Positions 1 to 8,742 are shown, counted from the first letter of the stretch. The stretch is 64,000 nt of DNA from Rhodoligotrophos appendicifer (GCF_007474605.1 NZ_VHKL01000005.1:1-64000); one strand, 5' to 3'. The notes: generated by a model not told the origin, from the sequence alone. Translations and numbers: made by a program.

Positions 1-68
1 ACCAGCCTAGCCAATGGACGGCTTTTACTCCGCCCGCACCGCCATCACGTCGGCGCTCCATGGCCTAA

Positions 69-269
69 TTTGTCACCGCCCTGCACACTCGGCGTTTCGC
101 TTTGACCCCTCGATGCGTGGTTTGGGATCTGGACGAGGTTCAGGCGTGGCTCGCAGCCCGTCGCTCAAAACCGATTCTCCGTGCGCCCGGCCCCGACGTG
201 AAGCAACGCCGAGCCCGTCCGGTCAAAGAGCAGGATCGAGCTCCAAGATCGGAATCGACGGCGCGATGA
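69..269 (+). pseudogene. Remnant of an AlpA-like DNA-binding protein (C-terminal half)
   Basis: An open frame without a start codon, bounded upstream by a TAA at 66, reads ...LTPRCVVWDLDEVQAWLAAR... and ends at a TGA at 267-269. The V/W-x-L-D-E-V-x-A-W-L-A-A-R pattern is the usual end of short AlpA/excisionase-type helix-turn-helix regulators, which commonly accompany P4-type integrases. The N-terminal helix-turn-helix half is not recognisable in this frame, so I read it as a decayed or frameshifted copy. It converges with the integrase gene and overlaps its 3' end by about 47 bases. The call rests on one short motif and is tentative. Confidence 0.35.
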
Positions 270-1479
270 GCGTTGGCACGTACTTCTTGCCATTGACCCA
301 GGCGTCCAGGATGTCCGACCACTCCTGCATCATATGCCGACGCTGCACCTCATATTCGGCTTTGTTATAGACGCCACGCGACGAGCGCCCGTCCTCATGC
401 GCTAGGCACTTTTCGATCCAGTCGCTGTTGAAGCCGAGTTCGTTCAGCAGAGTCGAACCTGTCCGCCGCATGTCGTGAACCGTAAACGGCTCCAGGGGCA
501 ATCCTTCCGCCTTCGCGCGCTCAACGACTGCGTAGGTAACCCGATTGAAGGTTGCGCGCGACATCGGAGCATCGGCGTCGTACCGCGACGGCAGAAGGTA
601 TCTTGAATTTCCTGCACAGGTCTTCAGGGCGATCATGATGTCGAGCACCTGACGCGACAGGTAGACGTTGTGCGCCTTCGAGCGCTTCATCCGCTCCTTC
701 GGGATCGTCCAGACCGCATTCTCGAAGTCGACTTCGTCCCACACTGCGTCCTGCAGTTCGCTCTTGCGCACCATCGTGAGCAGGTAGAGCCGCATTCCCA
801 GACGGATCGTGGGAAGCGTGGCGATGTGCTCGAGCTGCTTCAGCATCACCCGAATTTCGGAAGGCGAGAGCGCGCGGTCCTTCGGCACGAAGGTGGCGAT
901 CGATGCCGGCCCAACTTCGTTGGCCGGGTTGGCGACCTTCTCACCGTGCAGGATCGCAAATCCGTAAATCTGCTTCAGGATATCTCGCACATGGATCGCG
1001 GTCGCTGGGGCACCGCGTTCAACGATTTTGCCACAGTGGGTTCTGAGATCGTCGGGCGTGATTTCCGTGAGGAGGCGATTGCGCCAGACCGGCAGAAGCT
1101 CTCGCTCGAAGATGGAACGCCGCATGGCGCGCGTGCTGTCGGCCATCGGCGCGGCGGTGAGCCACTTCTCCCCGAACTCGCCAAAACTCTTCGCTTCTTT
1201 CAGGCGCCGCTTATCGCGCTGCTTCTCTATCGCCGGCGACCGTCCTTCGCCAATGGCGCGCCTCGCGTCGATGCACTTCTCTCGGGCCCGGGCGAGCGAG
1301 ATTCCGTCGCGTCCGTACCTGCCCAGATAGACGGTCTCCCGACGGCCGTTGAGCCTGTAGTCTAGGCGAAACGAGATCGCGCCACTGGGCATGACGCGCA
1401 CATACATGCCGTCACGGTCCGCAATCTTGTAGATTTTCTCTTTTGGCTTCAATGCCTTGATGGCGACGTCCGTCAGCAT
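223..1479 (-). CDS. P4-type tyrosine integrase of a guaA-associated genomic island
   Basis: Site-specific tyrosine recombinase of 418 residues. The N-terminus (MLTDVAIKALKPKEK, then a DGMYVRVMPSG stretch) is the arm-binding DUF4102-type domain of P4-like integrases. A central SAM-like core-binding domain spans roughly residues 100-190 and the catalytic domain follows. Catalytic residues are visible: the Arg in TMVRKSEL, the Lys in the beta-hairpin (KERMKRSKAH), HDMRR, a late His in LAHEDGR, and the Tyr nucleophile in GVYNKAEY. The ATG at 1479 is preceded by AGGAGG (1487-1492), which fixes the start. The gene reads away from guaA, with its 5' end facing the guaA 3' end across a 292-base leader, the usual arrangement for an integrase sitting at its own attachment site. 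Appears intact. Confidence 0.93.
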   Translation of the reverse strand: MLTDVAIKALKPKEKIYKIADRDGMYVRVMPSGAISFRLDYRLNGRRETVYLGRYGRDGISLARAREKCIDARRAIGEGRSPAIEKQRDKRRLKEAKSFGEFGEKWLTAAPMADSTRAMRRSIFERELLPVWRNRLLTEITPDDLRTHCGKIVERGAPATAIHVRDILKQIYGFAILHGEKVANPANEVGPASIATFVPKDRALSPSEIRVMLKQLEHIATLPTIRLGMRLYLLTMVRKSELQDAVWDEVDFENAVWTIPKERMKRSKAHNVYLSRQVLDIMIALKTCAGNSRYLLPSRYDADAPMSRATFNRVTYAVVERAKAEGLPLEPFTVHDMRRTGSTLLNELGFNSDWIEKCLAHEDGRSSRGVYNKAEYEVQRRHMMQEWSDILDAWVNGKKYVPTLIAPSIPILELDPAL

Positions 1480-1496
1480 CCTTACTGCCTCCTGAA

Positions 1497-1606
1497 AAGT
1501 ACCGTCAGCACAATTTCGAGGGTTCGTGGCAGATAATTTCTATTATCTTCAGCGACTTAAAGAAAATTAAGTACCGTCACGAGCCTCATTGACCGTGACG
1601 GTACTT
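1497..1606. repeat. Integrase leader repeats (13-bp inverted repeat plus a third copy)
   Basis: A perfect 13-base inverted repeat, AAGTACCGTCACG at 1569-1581 and its reverse complement at 1594-1606, is separated by 12 bases. An 11-base direct copy, AAGTACCGTCA, lies at 1497-1507, immediately upstream of the integrase ribosome binding site. Position (between guaA and the integrase start) and arrangement suggest arm-type binding sites for the integrase, or an operator for its autoregulation or for an AlpA-like factor. The repeats are seen directly; the role is inferred. Confidence 0.6.
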
Positions 1607-1729
1607 TGAAAAACTCGCCCAAGCAATATACTGGAGGTCCGTCAGGCAGGCCGCCAGAGCCAAACTCTGCGTACCGATAGCTGCCGACTGTCTTAGAAAG
1701 AATTAATTTTTGTTTTCAACGGCTTGTGT

Positions 1730-1755
1730 CGTATCCTAGCGTAGTTCTGGATACG
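1730..1755. repeat. Inverted repeat just outside the guaA 3' end
   Basis: CGTATCC at 1730-1736 and GGATACG at 1749-1755 form perfect 7-base arms with a 12-base spacer, beginning about 17 bases beyond the guaA stop codon. No T-tract follows on the guaA strand, so it is not a good intrinsic terminator. It could be a core-flanking site of the island junction or a processing hairpin of the guaA mRNA. Confidence 0.4.
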
Positions 1756-1771
1756 TCCGGATGGGCGAAAA

Positions 1772-1800
1772 TCATTCCCACTCGATTGTTCCGGGGGGTT
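1772..1800. other. Probable island attachment site at the guaA 3' end
   Basis: The last codons of guaA (encoding PPGTIEWE and the stop) are highly conserved and are a recognised integration site for guaA-specific islands. Here the intact guaA terminus lies directly beside an integrase gene, which makes this the chromosomal attachment end. The matching direct repeat at the far end of the island would lie left of this window and cannot be seen. Exact core boundaries are not determined. Confidence 0.6.
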
Positions 1801-3319
1801 TGGAGGTCACGTCATAGACGACACGATTGATTCCCCTGACTTCATTGATGATTCGTGTCGCAACCCCGGCGAGGAACTGGTGATCGAAGGCAAAGGCCTC
1901 CGCGGTCATGCCATCGACCGAGGTTACAGCACGCAGGCCGCAGACATAGTCATAGGTGCGGGCGTCGCCCATCACGCCGACGGTCTGCACCGGGAGAAGA
2001 ACTGCGAATGCCTGCCAGATGTCGTCATAGAGGCCGGCTTTGCGGATTTCGTCGAGATAGATCGTATCCGCCTGACGGAGGATCTTGAGCTTTTCGCGGG
2101 TAATCTCGCCTGGAATGCGGATCGCCAAGCCGGGGCCGGGGAAGGGGTGCCGGCGGATGAAATGCTCGGGTAGGCCAAGCTCGCGGCCAAGCGCACGGAC
2201 TTCGTCCTTGAACAACTCCCGCAGCGGCTCCACCAATTGCATGTTCATGCGCTCTGGAAGGCCGCCTACATTGTGGTGTGATTTGATGGTAACCGATGGA
2301 CCGCCGGAATAGGAGACACTCTCGATGACATCAGGGTAAAGCGTGCCCTGGGCAAGAAAGGCGGCTCCACCTAGGGTCTTGGCCTCGGCCTCAAAAACCT
2401 CGATGAATAGTCGGCCGATAGTTTTCCGCTTCTGTTCAGGATCGCTGACGCCTGCGAGCCCACTTAGAAACATGTCGGAGGCCTCCACATGCACCAAGGG
2501 AACATTGTAGGCCCCTCGAAACAAGCTGACGACCTCCTCGGCCTCGCCCTCCCGCATCAGCCCGTGGTCGACGAAGATGCAGGTGAGTTGGTCACCGATG
2601 GCCTCATGGATCAAAACGGCAGCAACAGAACTGTCGACCCCACCGGATAATCCGCAGATGACGCGCTCTTTGCCCACCTTCGCACGGATTCGCTCGATCG
2701 CAGCCTCTTTGAACGCTGCCATGCTCCAATCACCAGGGCAACCTGCGATTCGATGAACGAAATTCGAGATCAGCTTTGCACCGTCGGGCGTATGGGCGAC
2801 CTCCAGGTGGAACTGCGTCCCATAAATCTTGCGCGTTTCGTCGGCGATCACGGAAATGGGCGAACCGGGCGCTCTGGCGATCGTCTCAAAGCCTTCTGGC
2901 GGTACTGTTACGCGGTCACCATGGCTCATCCAGACGGGATAACGACCGCCGACCTCCCAAACGCCCTCGAAGAGGGGCGAGGACTTCAACACTTCCACGT
3001 CGGAGCGACCAAATTCACGATGATGTCCGCCTTCGACTTGGCCTCCCAACATCTGAGCCATCGCCTGCTCGCCATAGCAGATGCCGAGAATAGGGACCCC
3101 CTTGCTGAAAATCGCCGCTGGCGGCAGAGCGGCATTTTCCTCGAACACGGAGCCCGGGCCGCCGGAAAGGATAATTGCCTTCAAATTCGGTTTGTTGAGC
3201 GCGTCCTCTGCCTTCTCATAGGGCACGATCTCGGAATACACGCCGGCCTCTCGCACCCGGCGCGCGATCAGCTGAGTCACCTGAGAGCCAAAGTCGACAA
3301 TGAGAATGCGGTCGGTCAT
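1772..3319 (-). CDS. guaA: GMP synthase (glutamine-hydrolysing)
   Basis: Converts XMP, glutamine and ATP to GMP, the last step of guanine nucleotide synthesis, in the cytoplasm. An N-terminal class I glutamine amidotransferase domain has the GICYGEQ nucleophile elbow and the FHLEVAHT His/Glu pair; it is followed by the ATP pyrophosphatase domain ([11 protein letters not shown]-loop) and the dimerisation domain ending PPGTIEWE. The frame stays open for 40 codons upstream of the chosen ATG, but homologues begin at [13 protein letters not shown], so I place the start at 3319, giving 515 residues, normal for the family. The 3' end serves as the attachment site of the island to the left, which leaves the coding sequence whole. 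Confidence 0.97.
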   Translation of the reverse strand: MTDRILIVDFGSQVTQLIARRVREAGVYSEIVPYEKAEDALNKPNLKAIILSGGPGSVFEENAALPPAAIFSKGVPILGICYGEQAMAQMLGGQVEGGHHREFGRSDVEVLKSSPLFEGVWEVGGRYPVWMSHGDRVTVPPEGFETIARAPGSPISVIADETRKIYGTQFHLEVAHTPDGAKLISNFVHRIAGCPGDWSMAAFKEAAIERIRAKVGKERVICGLSGGVDSSVAAVLIHEAIGDQLTCIFVDHGLMREGEAEEVVSLFRGAYNVPLVHVEASDMFLSGLAGVSDPEQKRKTIGRLFIEVFEAEAKTLGGAAFLAQGTLYPDVIESVSYSGGPSVTIKSHHNVGGLPERMNMQLVEPLRELFKDEVRALGRELGLPEHFIRRHPFPGPGLAIRIPGEITREKLKILRQADTIYLDEIRKAGLYDDIWQAFAVLLPVQTVGVMGDARTYDYVCGLRAVTSVDGMTAEAFAFDHQFLAGVATRIINEVRGINRVVYDVTSKPPGTIEWE

Positions 3320-3541
3320 GGGGTGGGGGCCTTTTGGTCTGGCGACTGAAGGCGACACCGCATAACCGAGATCGACGCCAGTTGCAATTGTCCCATGGAC
3401 CCACCCTCCGGCCTGGGGGCGAGAGGAGGATGCGTTCAATCGACTGAGGAAGGGAGTAAACCATTCAAATCAGCAAAATCAACGCAGATGGAAGGGCGCC
3501 ACCGAACGTTGCCCGATTATAGTCAAGGCCCGGCAATAGCG

Positions 3542-3557
3542 TTGAGACTGTTCTCAA
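3542..3557. promoter_or_regulatory. Operator-like dyad upstream of the cNMP/TrxR-like gene
   Basis: TTGAGA and TCTCAA form a perfect 6-base dyad with a 4-base centre, ending 30 bases before the ATG at 3588. Its placement is right for a promoter-proximal repressor site or a leader hairpin. No regulator gene is adjacent. Low confidence because such short dyads also occur by chance. Confidence 0.3.
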
Positions 3558-3587
3558 GCTGAGAAAGCAGCGCGAAGAGAGACCATT

Positions 3588-5252
3588 ATGGCCCTGCAAC
3601 TTCTCAGTGATCAAGGCTATCCGACTGATCCTTATGATCGGCGTGCACAAATTTATCCAAGATTGACCGATGACATGGCAGAACGGGCCACAAGCTACGG
3701 AACGATCGAACAGGTCGCGAGGGGGACCCACCTTTACATTCGTGGTCAGCGCCACGCGGACTTCTTCATCGTATTGGGCGGTTCTATTGAGATCTTGGAA
3801 GCGGAGGAGGACGGAACCCTCAGGTTGCTGACGACGCATACGCTACATGAGTTTACCGGCGAGTTGGACTTGCTCAGTGAACGGGCAAACCTCGTGACAG
3901 CCACGACCGGCGAAGACAGCGCGCTGATCCGCATGGAGCGCACTGCGTTTCACAGATTTCTTTCCGCAGAGCCCGATATCGGCGAGATCATCATGCGGGC
4001 CTTTATCCTTCGTCGCATGGGCTTCGTAGCGCATAACCAGGCCGGAGTGGTTCTGGTCGGCTCCAGCAGAGAAGGCGACACGCTTCGGCTGCAGCGATTT
4101 CTCGTGCGGAACAATTATCCGCATCGGCTTGTGGATCCCGAGCTGGATGAGGATACGCGCCACATGCTTTCGGTCTTAGATGTCGCGGTGGCCGAACTTC
4201 CTGTGGTTCTAGCGCCTGGCTCCCCAGTTTTAAGGAACCCGACCACGTCAGCCTTGGCTGACGCTCTGGGCCTGACGGAGATCGTTGAACCCTCGGAAGT
4301 TTTTGATGTCGTCGTCGCGGGCGCGGGACCTGCGGGCTTGGCAGCGGCAGTCTATGCGGCGTCCGAAGGCCTCAAGACGCTCGTCATAGAAGAACTGGCC
4401 CCCGGGGGGCAGGCGGGAACGAGCTCACGGATTGAGAACTACTTGGGATTTCCCACGGGGATATCCGGTCAGGCCCTGGCTGGGCGCGCCCAGGTTCAGG
4501 CGCAGAAATTCGGTGCGAGACTGATGATATCGCGCCAAGTGACGTCGATAAAATGTGATCAACGCCCCTATCAGATTGGCTTGGATGACGGACAGGAAGT
4601 CAACGCACTCGCAGTCGTTGTCGCGACAGGCGCCCGGTATCGGAAACTCGATCTTGACAATTATGCGAGGTTCGAAGGCCAAGGGATCCACTACGCGGCA
4701 ACTGCCATGGAGGCGTTGCTGTGTCAGCAGCAGGAAGTCATCGTTGTCGGAGGGGGGAACTCTGCAGGGCAAGCGGCTGTGTTTTTGTCTCGCACGGTGA
4801 AGCATGTCCACATCTTGGTTCGTGGCGCCGGTCTTTCCGAGACCATGTCTGACTACTTGATCCAAAGAATTGATTCATCTTCCAAGATAACGTTGCACCC
4901 GAGAACTGAGATCAGCGCTCTGGGAGGCGAAAAATATCTGGACAGAGTGACCTGGACCAATGTGGACACGGGAAGAAGCGAGGTCCACGCAATTAGCAAC
5001 ATCTTTGTCATGATCGGCGCCGTCCCCAATACGGAATGGCTGCGCGGTTGCCTCAAGATGGATGATAAAGGCTTTGTTCAGACTGGGAGCGATACCGGCT
5101 CTTCGGCTTCTCCGCTGTTTGCGACCACGACCCCGGGAGTGTTTGCAGTTGGCGATGTGCGCTCTGGGTCCGTGAAGCGGGTCGCCTCTGGAGTAGGCGA
5201 AGGATCGGTCGTTGTTCAGGCGATCCATCGTTTCCTGTCCGAGCCGACCTAG
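3588..5252 (+). CDS. FAD-dependent oxidoreductase, thioredoxin reductase-like, with N-terminal cyclic-nucleotide-binding domain
   Basis: Fusion protein of 554 residues. Residues about 40-140 form a cNMP-binding/CRP-like beta-roll (GTHLYIRGQ, FFIVLGGSIEI, GELDLLS). Residues about 150-215 resemble a glutaredoxin/thioredoxin-fold linker (VVLVGSS...LRLQRFLVRNNYPHRLVD). From about 238 onward comes a thioredoxin reductase-like module with the FAD motif GAGPAG (245-250), an NADPH motif VVGGGNSAG (386-394) and a second FAD motif around GVFAVGD. The redox-active CxxC of true thioredoxin reductases is absent: the corresponding stretch reads GIHYAATAMEA (366-376). The protein is therefore probably not a conventional thioredoxin reductase; electron acceptor unknown. 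It is transcribed alone, divergent from guaA. Confidence 0.85.
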   Translation: MALQLLSDQGYPTDPYDRRAQIYPRLTDDMAERATSYGTIEQVARGTHLYIRGQRHADFFIVLGGSIEILEAEEDGTLRLLTTHTLHEFTGELDLLSERANLVTATTGEDSALIRMERTAFHRFLSAEPDIGEIIMRAFILRRMGFVAHNQAGVVLVGSSREGDTLRLQRFLVRNNYPHRLVDPELDEDTRHMLSVLDVAVAELPVVLAPGSPVLRNPTTSALADALGLTEIVEPSEVFDVVVAGAGPAGLAAAVYAASEGLKTLVIEELAPGGQAGTSSRIENYLGFPTGISGQALAGRAQVQAQKFGARLMISRQVTSIKCDQRPYQIGLDDGQEVNALAVVVATGARYRKLDLDNYARFEGQGIHYAATAMEALLCQQQEVIVVGGGNSAGQAAVFLSRTVKHVHILVRGAGLSETMSDYLIQRIDSSSKITLHPRTEISALGGEKYLDRVTWTNVDTGRSEVHAISNIFVMIGAVPNTEWLRGCLKMDDKGFVQTGSDTGSSASPLFATTTPGVFAVGDVRSGSVKRVASGVGEGSVVVQAIHRFLSEPT

Positions 5253-5377
5253 GCAATTCACCTTTGTTTTCGGACGATGAGATGGCATGAACACAGGTGT
5301 CTGGAGGACGTCAGGGGATGAGCTTGGGCGAGGAGCGGAAAGGCGGGCTGGATGCTCAAGGGGCATGAGGTGACGAG

Positions 5378-6550
5378 GTGAGCCGTCCTTTGGACGGCAT
5401 TCTGGTGGTCTCGTTGGAACAAGCTATTGCTGCACCTTATTGCAGCCGGCAGCTGGCTGACTTGGGCGCCCGAGTCATTAAAGTTGAGCGACCTGATGGC
5501 GGCGATTTTGCACGCGCCTATGATACACGCGTCCACGGCCTATCGAGCCATTTTGTCTGGACCAATCGCTCCAAGGAGAGCTTGGCCATAGACGTAAAGC
5601 AACCTCGAGCAATCGCTGCTCTAAGGACATTGATCGACCGCGCCGATATATTCATTCAGAATCTCGCTCCGGGAGCCGCGAACCGTTTGGGTTTGGGTAG
5701 CGGGGACCTTCGTGCCGAGAACTCGCGCCTGATCACCTGCTCAATCTCTGGGTATGGGCCAGATGGTCCATGGGAAAATCGCAAAGCCTATGATCTGCTT
5801 GTCCAAGCAGAAGGGGGATTCCTGTCCGTTACCGGGACCCCTGAACAGATGGCCAAAGCGGGCATCTCCATTGCCGACATAGCCGCGGGTACCATGGCGC
5901 TTCAGGGAATTCTCGGTGCACTGTTGCACCGCGAGCGGACGGGTAGGGGAGACCATATCGAGGTTTCCATGCTTGAGGCGATGGCAGAGTGGATGGGCTT
6001 CCCTCTCAATTACTCCCTTGATGGAGCACCACCCCCTCCGCGGGCGGGTGCCGGCCATGCCACCATATTTCCCTATGGACCCTACCAAACCTCCGATGGC
6101 GCCGTGCTCTTTGGTCTGCAGAACGACAGGGAATGGGCGTCCTTCGCGCATATTGTGCTGGAACGACACGACTGGGCCGAAGACGAGCGATTTCGGGGCA
6201 ATTCGGGGCGCGTGTCCCATCGCGATGAGATCGATACGGTGATCCGCAGCGTGTTTGAGGGGCTGAGCACCAGCACTGCCATCGCCAGGCTCGACCAAGC
6301 CGGCATAGGAACGGCAAGGGTCAACGACATGGCGGCCCTTTGGGCTCACCCTCAATTGAAAGCCCGGGACCGCTGGGGCTGTGTTGAGACGCCCGGCGGG
6401 TCTATTCAAGCGTTGAAGCCGATTTCCGGCGATAGCTGGACGCCGCGCCTGGACGCCGTGCCGGCTCTCGGCCAGCACAGTGAAAAAATTCTTCAGGAAA
6501 TCGGGGTCTCGCCAGCTGATATCCAGGCCCTGACGGCTGGCCCTTCCTAA
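5378..6550 (+). CDS. Class III (CaiB/BaiF-type) CoA transferase
   Basis: Transfers CoA between acyl-CoA and a carboxylic acid. The family features are clear: an N-terminal Rossmann-like half beginning with LDGILVVSLEQ, the ADLGARVIKVERPDGG signature, and the conserved aspartate nucleophile (D139 in AYDLLVQAEGG). A GTG at 5378 is the start, as the nearest upstream ATG (5365) runs into TGA after two codons. Length 390 is normal. It is followed 18 bases later by an acyl-CoA dehydrogenase, so the two probably act on one pathway, activating an organic acid and then oxidising its thioester. The substrate cannot be read from sequence; mesaconate/citramalate-type or branched-chain acids are possibilities. 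Confidence 0.88.
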   Translation: MSRPLDGILVVSLEQAIAAPYCSRQLADLGARVIKVERPDGGDFARAYDTRVHGLSSHFVWTNRSKESLAIDVKQPRAIAALRTLIDRADIFIQNLAPGAANRLGLGSGDLRAENSRLITCSISGYGPDGPWENRKAYDLLVQAEGGFLSVTGTPEQMAKAGISIADIAAGTMALQGILGALLHRERTGRGDHIEVSMLEAMAEWMGFPLNYSLDGAPPPPRAGAGHATIFPYGPYQTSDGAVLFGLQNDREWASFAHIVLERHDWAEDERFRGNSGRVSHRDEIDTVIRSVFEGLSTSTAIARLDQAGIGTARVNDMAALWAHPQLKARDRWGCVETPGGSIQALKPISGDSWTPRLDAVPALGQHSEKILQEIGVSPADIQALTAGPS

Positions 6551-6568
6551 CATCTGAGAAGCTCAGGA

Positions 6569-7729
6569 ATGCAAAATTCAGTCGAAGGCTACGGCGATAT
6601 GCGCGAGGCGCTGCGTGAGCTGTGTGGTCGATTCCCAGCGGAATATCATCGGCGTCATGATGAGAAAGCTACCTATCCAAAGGAATTCATCGACGCCCTA
6701 ACGTCGGCAGGCTGGCTGGCCGCAATGATACCCGAGGAATTTGGCGGCTCGGGATTGGGGCTCACCGAAGCGACGATCGTCATGGAGGAGATCAATCGTT
6801 CAGGCGCCAATGCCGGTCACTGTCACGGGCAGATGTATAATATGAGCACGCTGCTCCGGCACGGTTCCGATGAGCAAAAGAAGCGCTACTTACCCGAAAT
6901 CGCCACCGGTGCGTTACGTCTGCAGTCCATGGGAGTTACTGAGCCCAGCACGGGAACGGATACCACGAAGCTGAAGACGACAGCAGTGCGCACGGGCGAT
7001 CGCTATGTCGTCAATGGCCAGAAGGTCTGGATATCCAGGATACAGCATTCTGATTTGATGATCCTTCTGGCGCGAACGACGCCCCTGGATCAAGTGAAGC
7101 GTAAATCGGATGGCCTGTCGATTTTTCTGGTGAATCTTCACGATGCCATCGGCCATGGCCTAACGGTTAAGCCAATCCGAAACATGGTCAATCACGAGAC
7201 CAACGAACTCTTTTTCGATAATCTTGAGATTCCGGCAGAGAATTTGATCGGTGAGGAGGGAAGGGGATTTCGTTACATCCTCGATGGCCTCAATGCCGAG
7301 CGCACGCTGATCGCTGCGGAGTGCATCGGTGACGGATACTGGTTCATAGAAAAGGTCACGAACTACTCCAAGGAGCGGATTGTCTTTGATCGCCCTATTG
7401 GTCAGAACCAAGGGGTGCAGTTTCCCATCGCTCGGGCCTATGTGAACGTCGAGGCGGCAAATCTGATGCGGTACGAAGCGTGCCGGCGTTTCGATGCGCA
7501 TCAGGACTGTGGTGCGCAGGCGAACATGGCCAAGTTGTTGGCTGCCGATGCCTCATGGGAGGCCGCCAACGCTTGTATCCAGTTTCATGGGGGCTTCGGC
7601 TTCGCGGCGGAATATGACGTGGAACGCAAGTTCCGTGAGACCCGCCTCTATCAGGTGGCTCCGATATCGACCAATCTCATCTTGTCCTACGTTGCTGAGC
7701 ATATCCTAGGACTACCCAGGTCGTTCTAA
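6569..7729 (+). CDS. Acyl-CoA dehydrogenase family protein
   Basis: FAD flavoprotein of 386 residues with the three-domain acyl-CoA dehydrogenase layout: an N-terminal helical domain (IPEEFGGSGLGL), a middle beta domain (GVTEPSTGTDTTKLKTTA, NGQKVWIS) and a C-terminal helical domain (QFHGGFGFAAEYDVERKFRETR). At the place where medium- and short-chain enzymes carry the catalytic Glu (YEGT-type motif) this protein has YQVAPIST (361-368). A Glu is present at E244 in LNAERTLIAA, the position used by isovaleryl- and long-chain acyl-CoA dehydrogenases, so that residue is the likely base. Forms a probable operon with the upstream CoA transferase. Substrate not determined. Confidence 0.88.
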   Translation: MQNSVEGYGDMREALRELCGRFPAEYHRRHDEKATYPKEFIDALTSAGWLAAMIPEEFGGSGLGLTEATIVMEEINRSGANAGHCHGQMYNMSTLLRHGSDEQKKRYLPEIATGALRLQSMGVTEPSTGTDTTKLKTTAVRTGDRYVVNGQKVWISRIQHSDLMILLARTTPLDQVKRKSDGLSIFLVNLHDAIGHGLTVKPIRNMVNHETNELFFDNLEIPAENLIGEEGRGFRYILDGLNAERTLIAAECIGDGYWFIEKVTNYSKERIVFDRPIGQNQGVQFPIARAYVNVEAANLMRYEACRRFDAHQDCGAQANMAKLLAADASWEAANACIQFHGGFGFAAEYDVERKFRETRLYQVAPISTNLILSYVAEHILGLPRSF

Positions 7730-7760
7730 GGATGTCGCCTGGACCTAGAAGTTCGATGCC

Positions 7761-8540
7761 TCAGTTGAAGCCGTCGTTCGGAATGGCCAGAACTCTCCCG
7801 CAATGCTTGCAATGAACCGCATCTCTGTCGTGGATCTGAAGGGCGCAATCGGGGCACTCAAATCTGACTTTGTTCGGGCGAAACAAGGCTTGCAGTAATC
7901 TGAGAAACAAGGCGACCCCGACGACCATGATGATGACGGCGAGAAGACGCCCCGCAGGGCCTATCAAGGTGATATCGCCAAAGCCGGTTGTGGTGAGGGT
8001 TGTAATTGTGAAATATAAAGCATCAATATAGGTCGATACCTGAGTATTTATGTTGTGTTGCGTTACGTATACGAATGAAGTGACGATAAAAATAAATACC
8101 CATAAATTAATTGTTCTTTGAATAACGTCTTCGTAGCGTCTGAACCATACGGAATCACTTCTTAGATCCCGCAGCAAATGGTATGACCGAAGCAGACGAA
8201 GGGCGCGAATAATCCGCAGGAAGCCGAGATTGTCAATAAAGGCAGGGAGGAAGAGGGACACGATAACAGCAACATCCGTTACTGTCGCGACGCTGAACAG
8301 GTGGCGGCGCCAATTCGTCTCTGCGTAGAGCCGAGCCGCAAATTCAATGGCAAGCAGGGTTCCGACGATGAAATCAAGAGGAATGAGCCACCACTGATTT
8401 TGCGTGGATGCGGCGATCAGGAACACGATGATGGTCACGATATCGAAGACGACCAGCCCATAGCGGAAGCGCCGAGCAGAAGTGCTGTGCCCGAAATAGA
8501 GGTCCCTTAACTTTGCACGCAAGCCTGTATCGGTGGGCAA
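7761..8540 (-). CDS. Six-helix voltage-gated-type potassium channel with C-terminal zinc ribbon
   Basis: Inner-membrane ion channel of 259 residues. Hydrophobic helices S1-S4 occupy about residues 27-125. S4 carries regularly spaced arginines (FLRIIRALRLLRSYHLLRDLR), as in voltage sensors. S5, the pore helix and S6 follow, with the selectivity filter TTTGFGD at 183-189 (GFG rather than GYG). The C-terminus has two CxxC pairs, C229/C232 and C244/C247, forming a short zinc ribbon in place of an RCK/TrkA-N domain. The start is a TTG at 8540. Transcribed convergently with the acyl-CoA dehydrogenase. Potassium selectivity is inferred from the filter. Confidence 0.85.
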   Translation of the reverse strand: MPTDTGLRAKLRDLYFGHSTSARRFRYGLVVFDIVTIIVFLIAASTQNQWWLIPLDFIVGTLLAIEFAARLYAETNWRRHLFSVATVTDVAVIVSLFLPAFIDNLGFLRIIRALRLLRSYHLLRDLRSDSVWFRRYEDVIQRTINLWVFIFIVTSFVYVTQHNINTQVSTYIDALYFTITTLTTTGFGDITLIGPAGRLLAVIIMVVGVALFLRLLQALFRPNKVRFECPDCALQIHDRDAVHCKHCGRVLAIPNDGFN

Positions 8541-8742
8541 ATCTCGTCCCTTCGTCGTCTCTCGGGCCAGCGCGTCGCGGGGAAACTCGGGCAGAGACGT
8601 GGTTCACTGAGAGTCCTAGCAGCCACATCCTTGATGGCGGTCTCCAAAAGAGGCAAGACCTCATTGGAAATCCACCACCCGCGCTCTCATAGATTTTCCA
8701 AAAGGAGTTTCTAGCTTGGCGTCCGGGAAAGACGAGGTCATC

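Noticed and set aside
1480-1771. tRNA gene as the island attachment site
   Set aside because: No tRNA-like fold or TTCGA T-loop motif was found there; the guaA 3' end explains the location.
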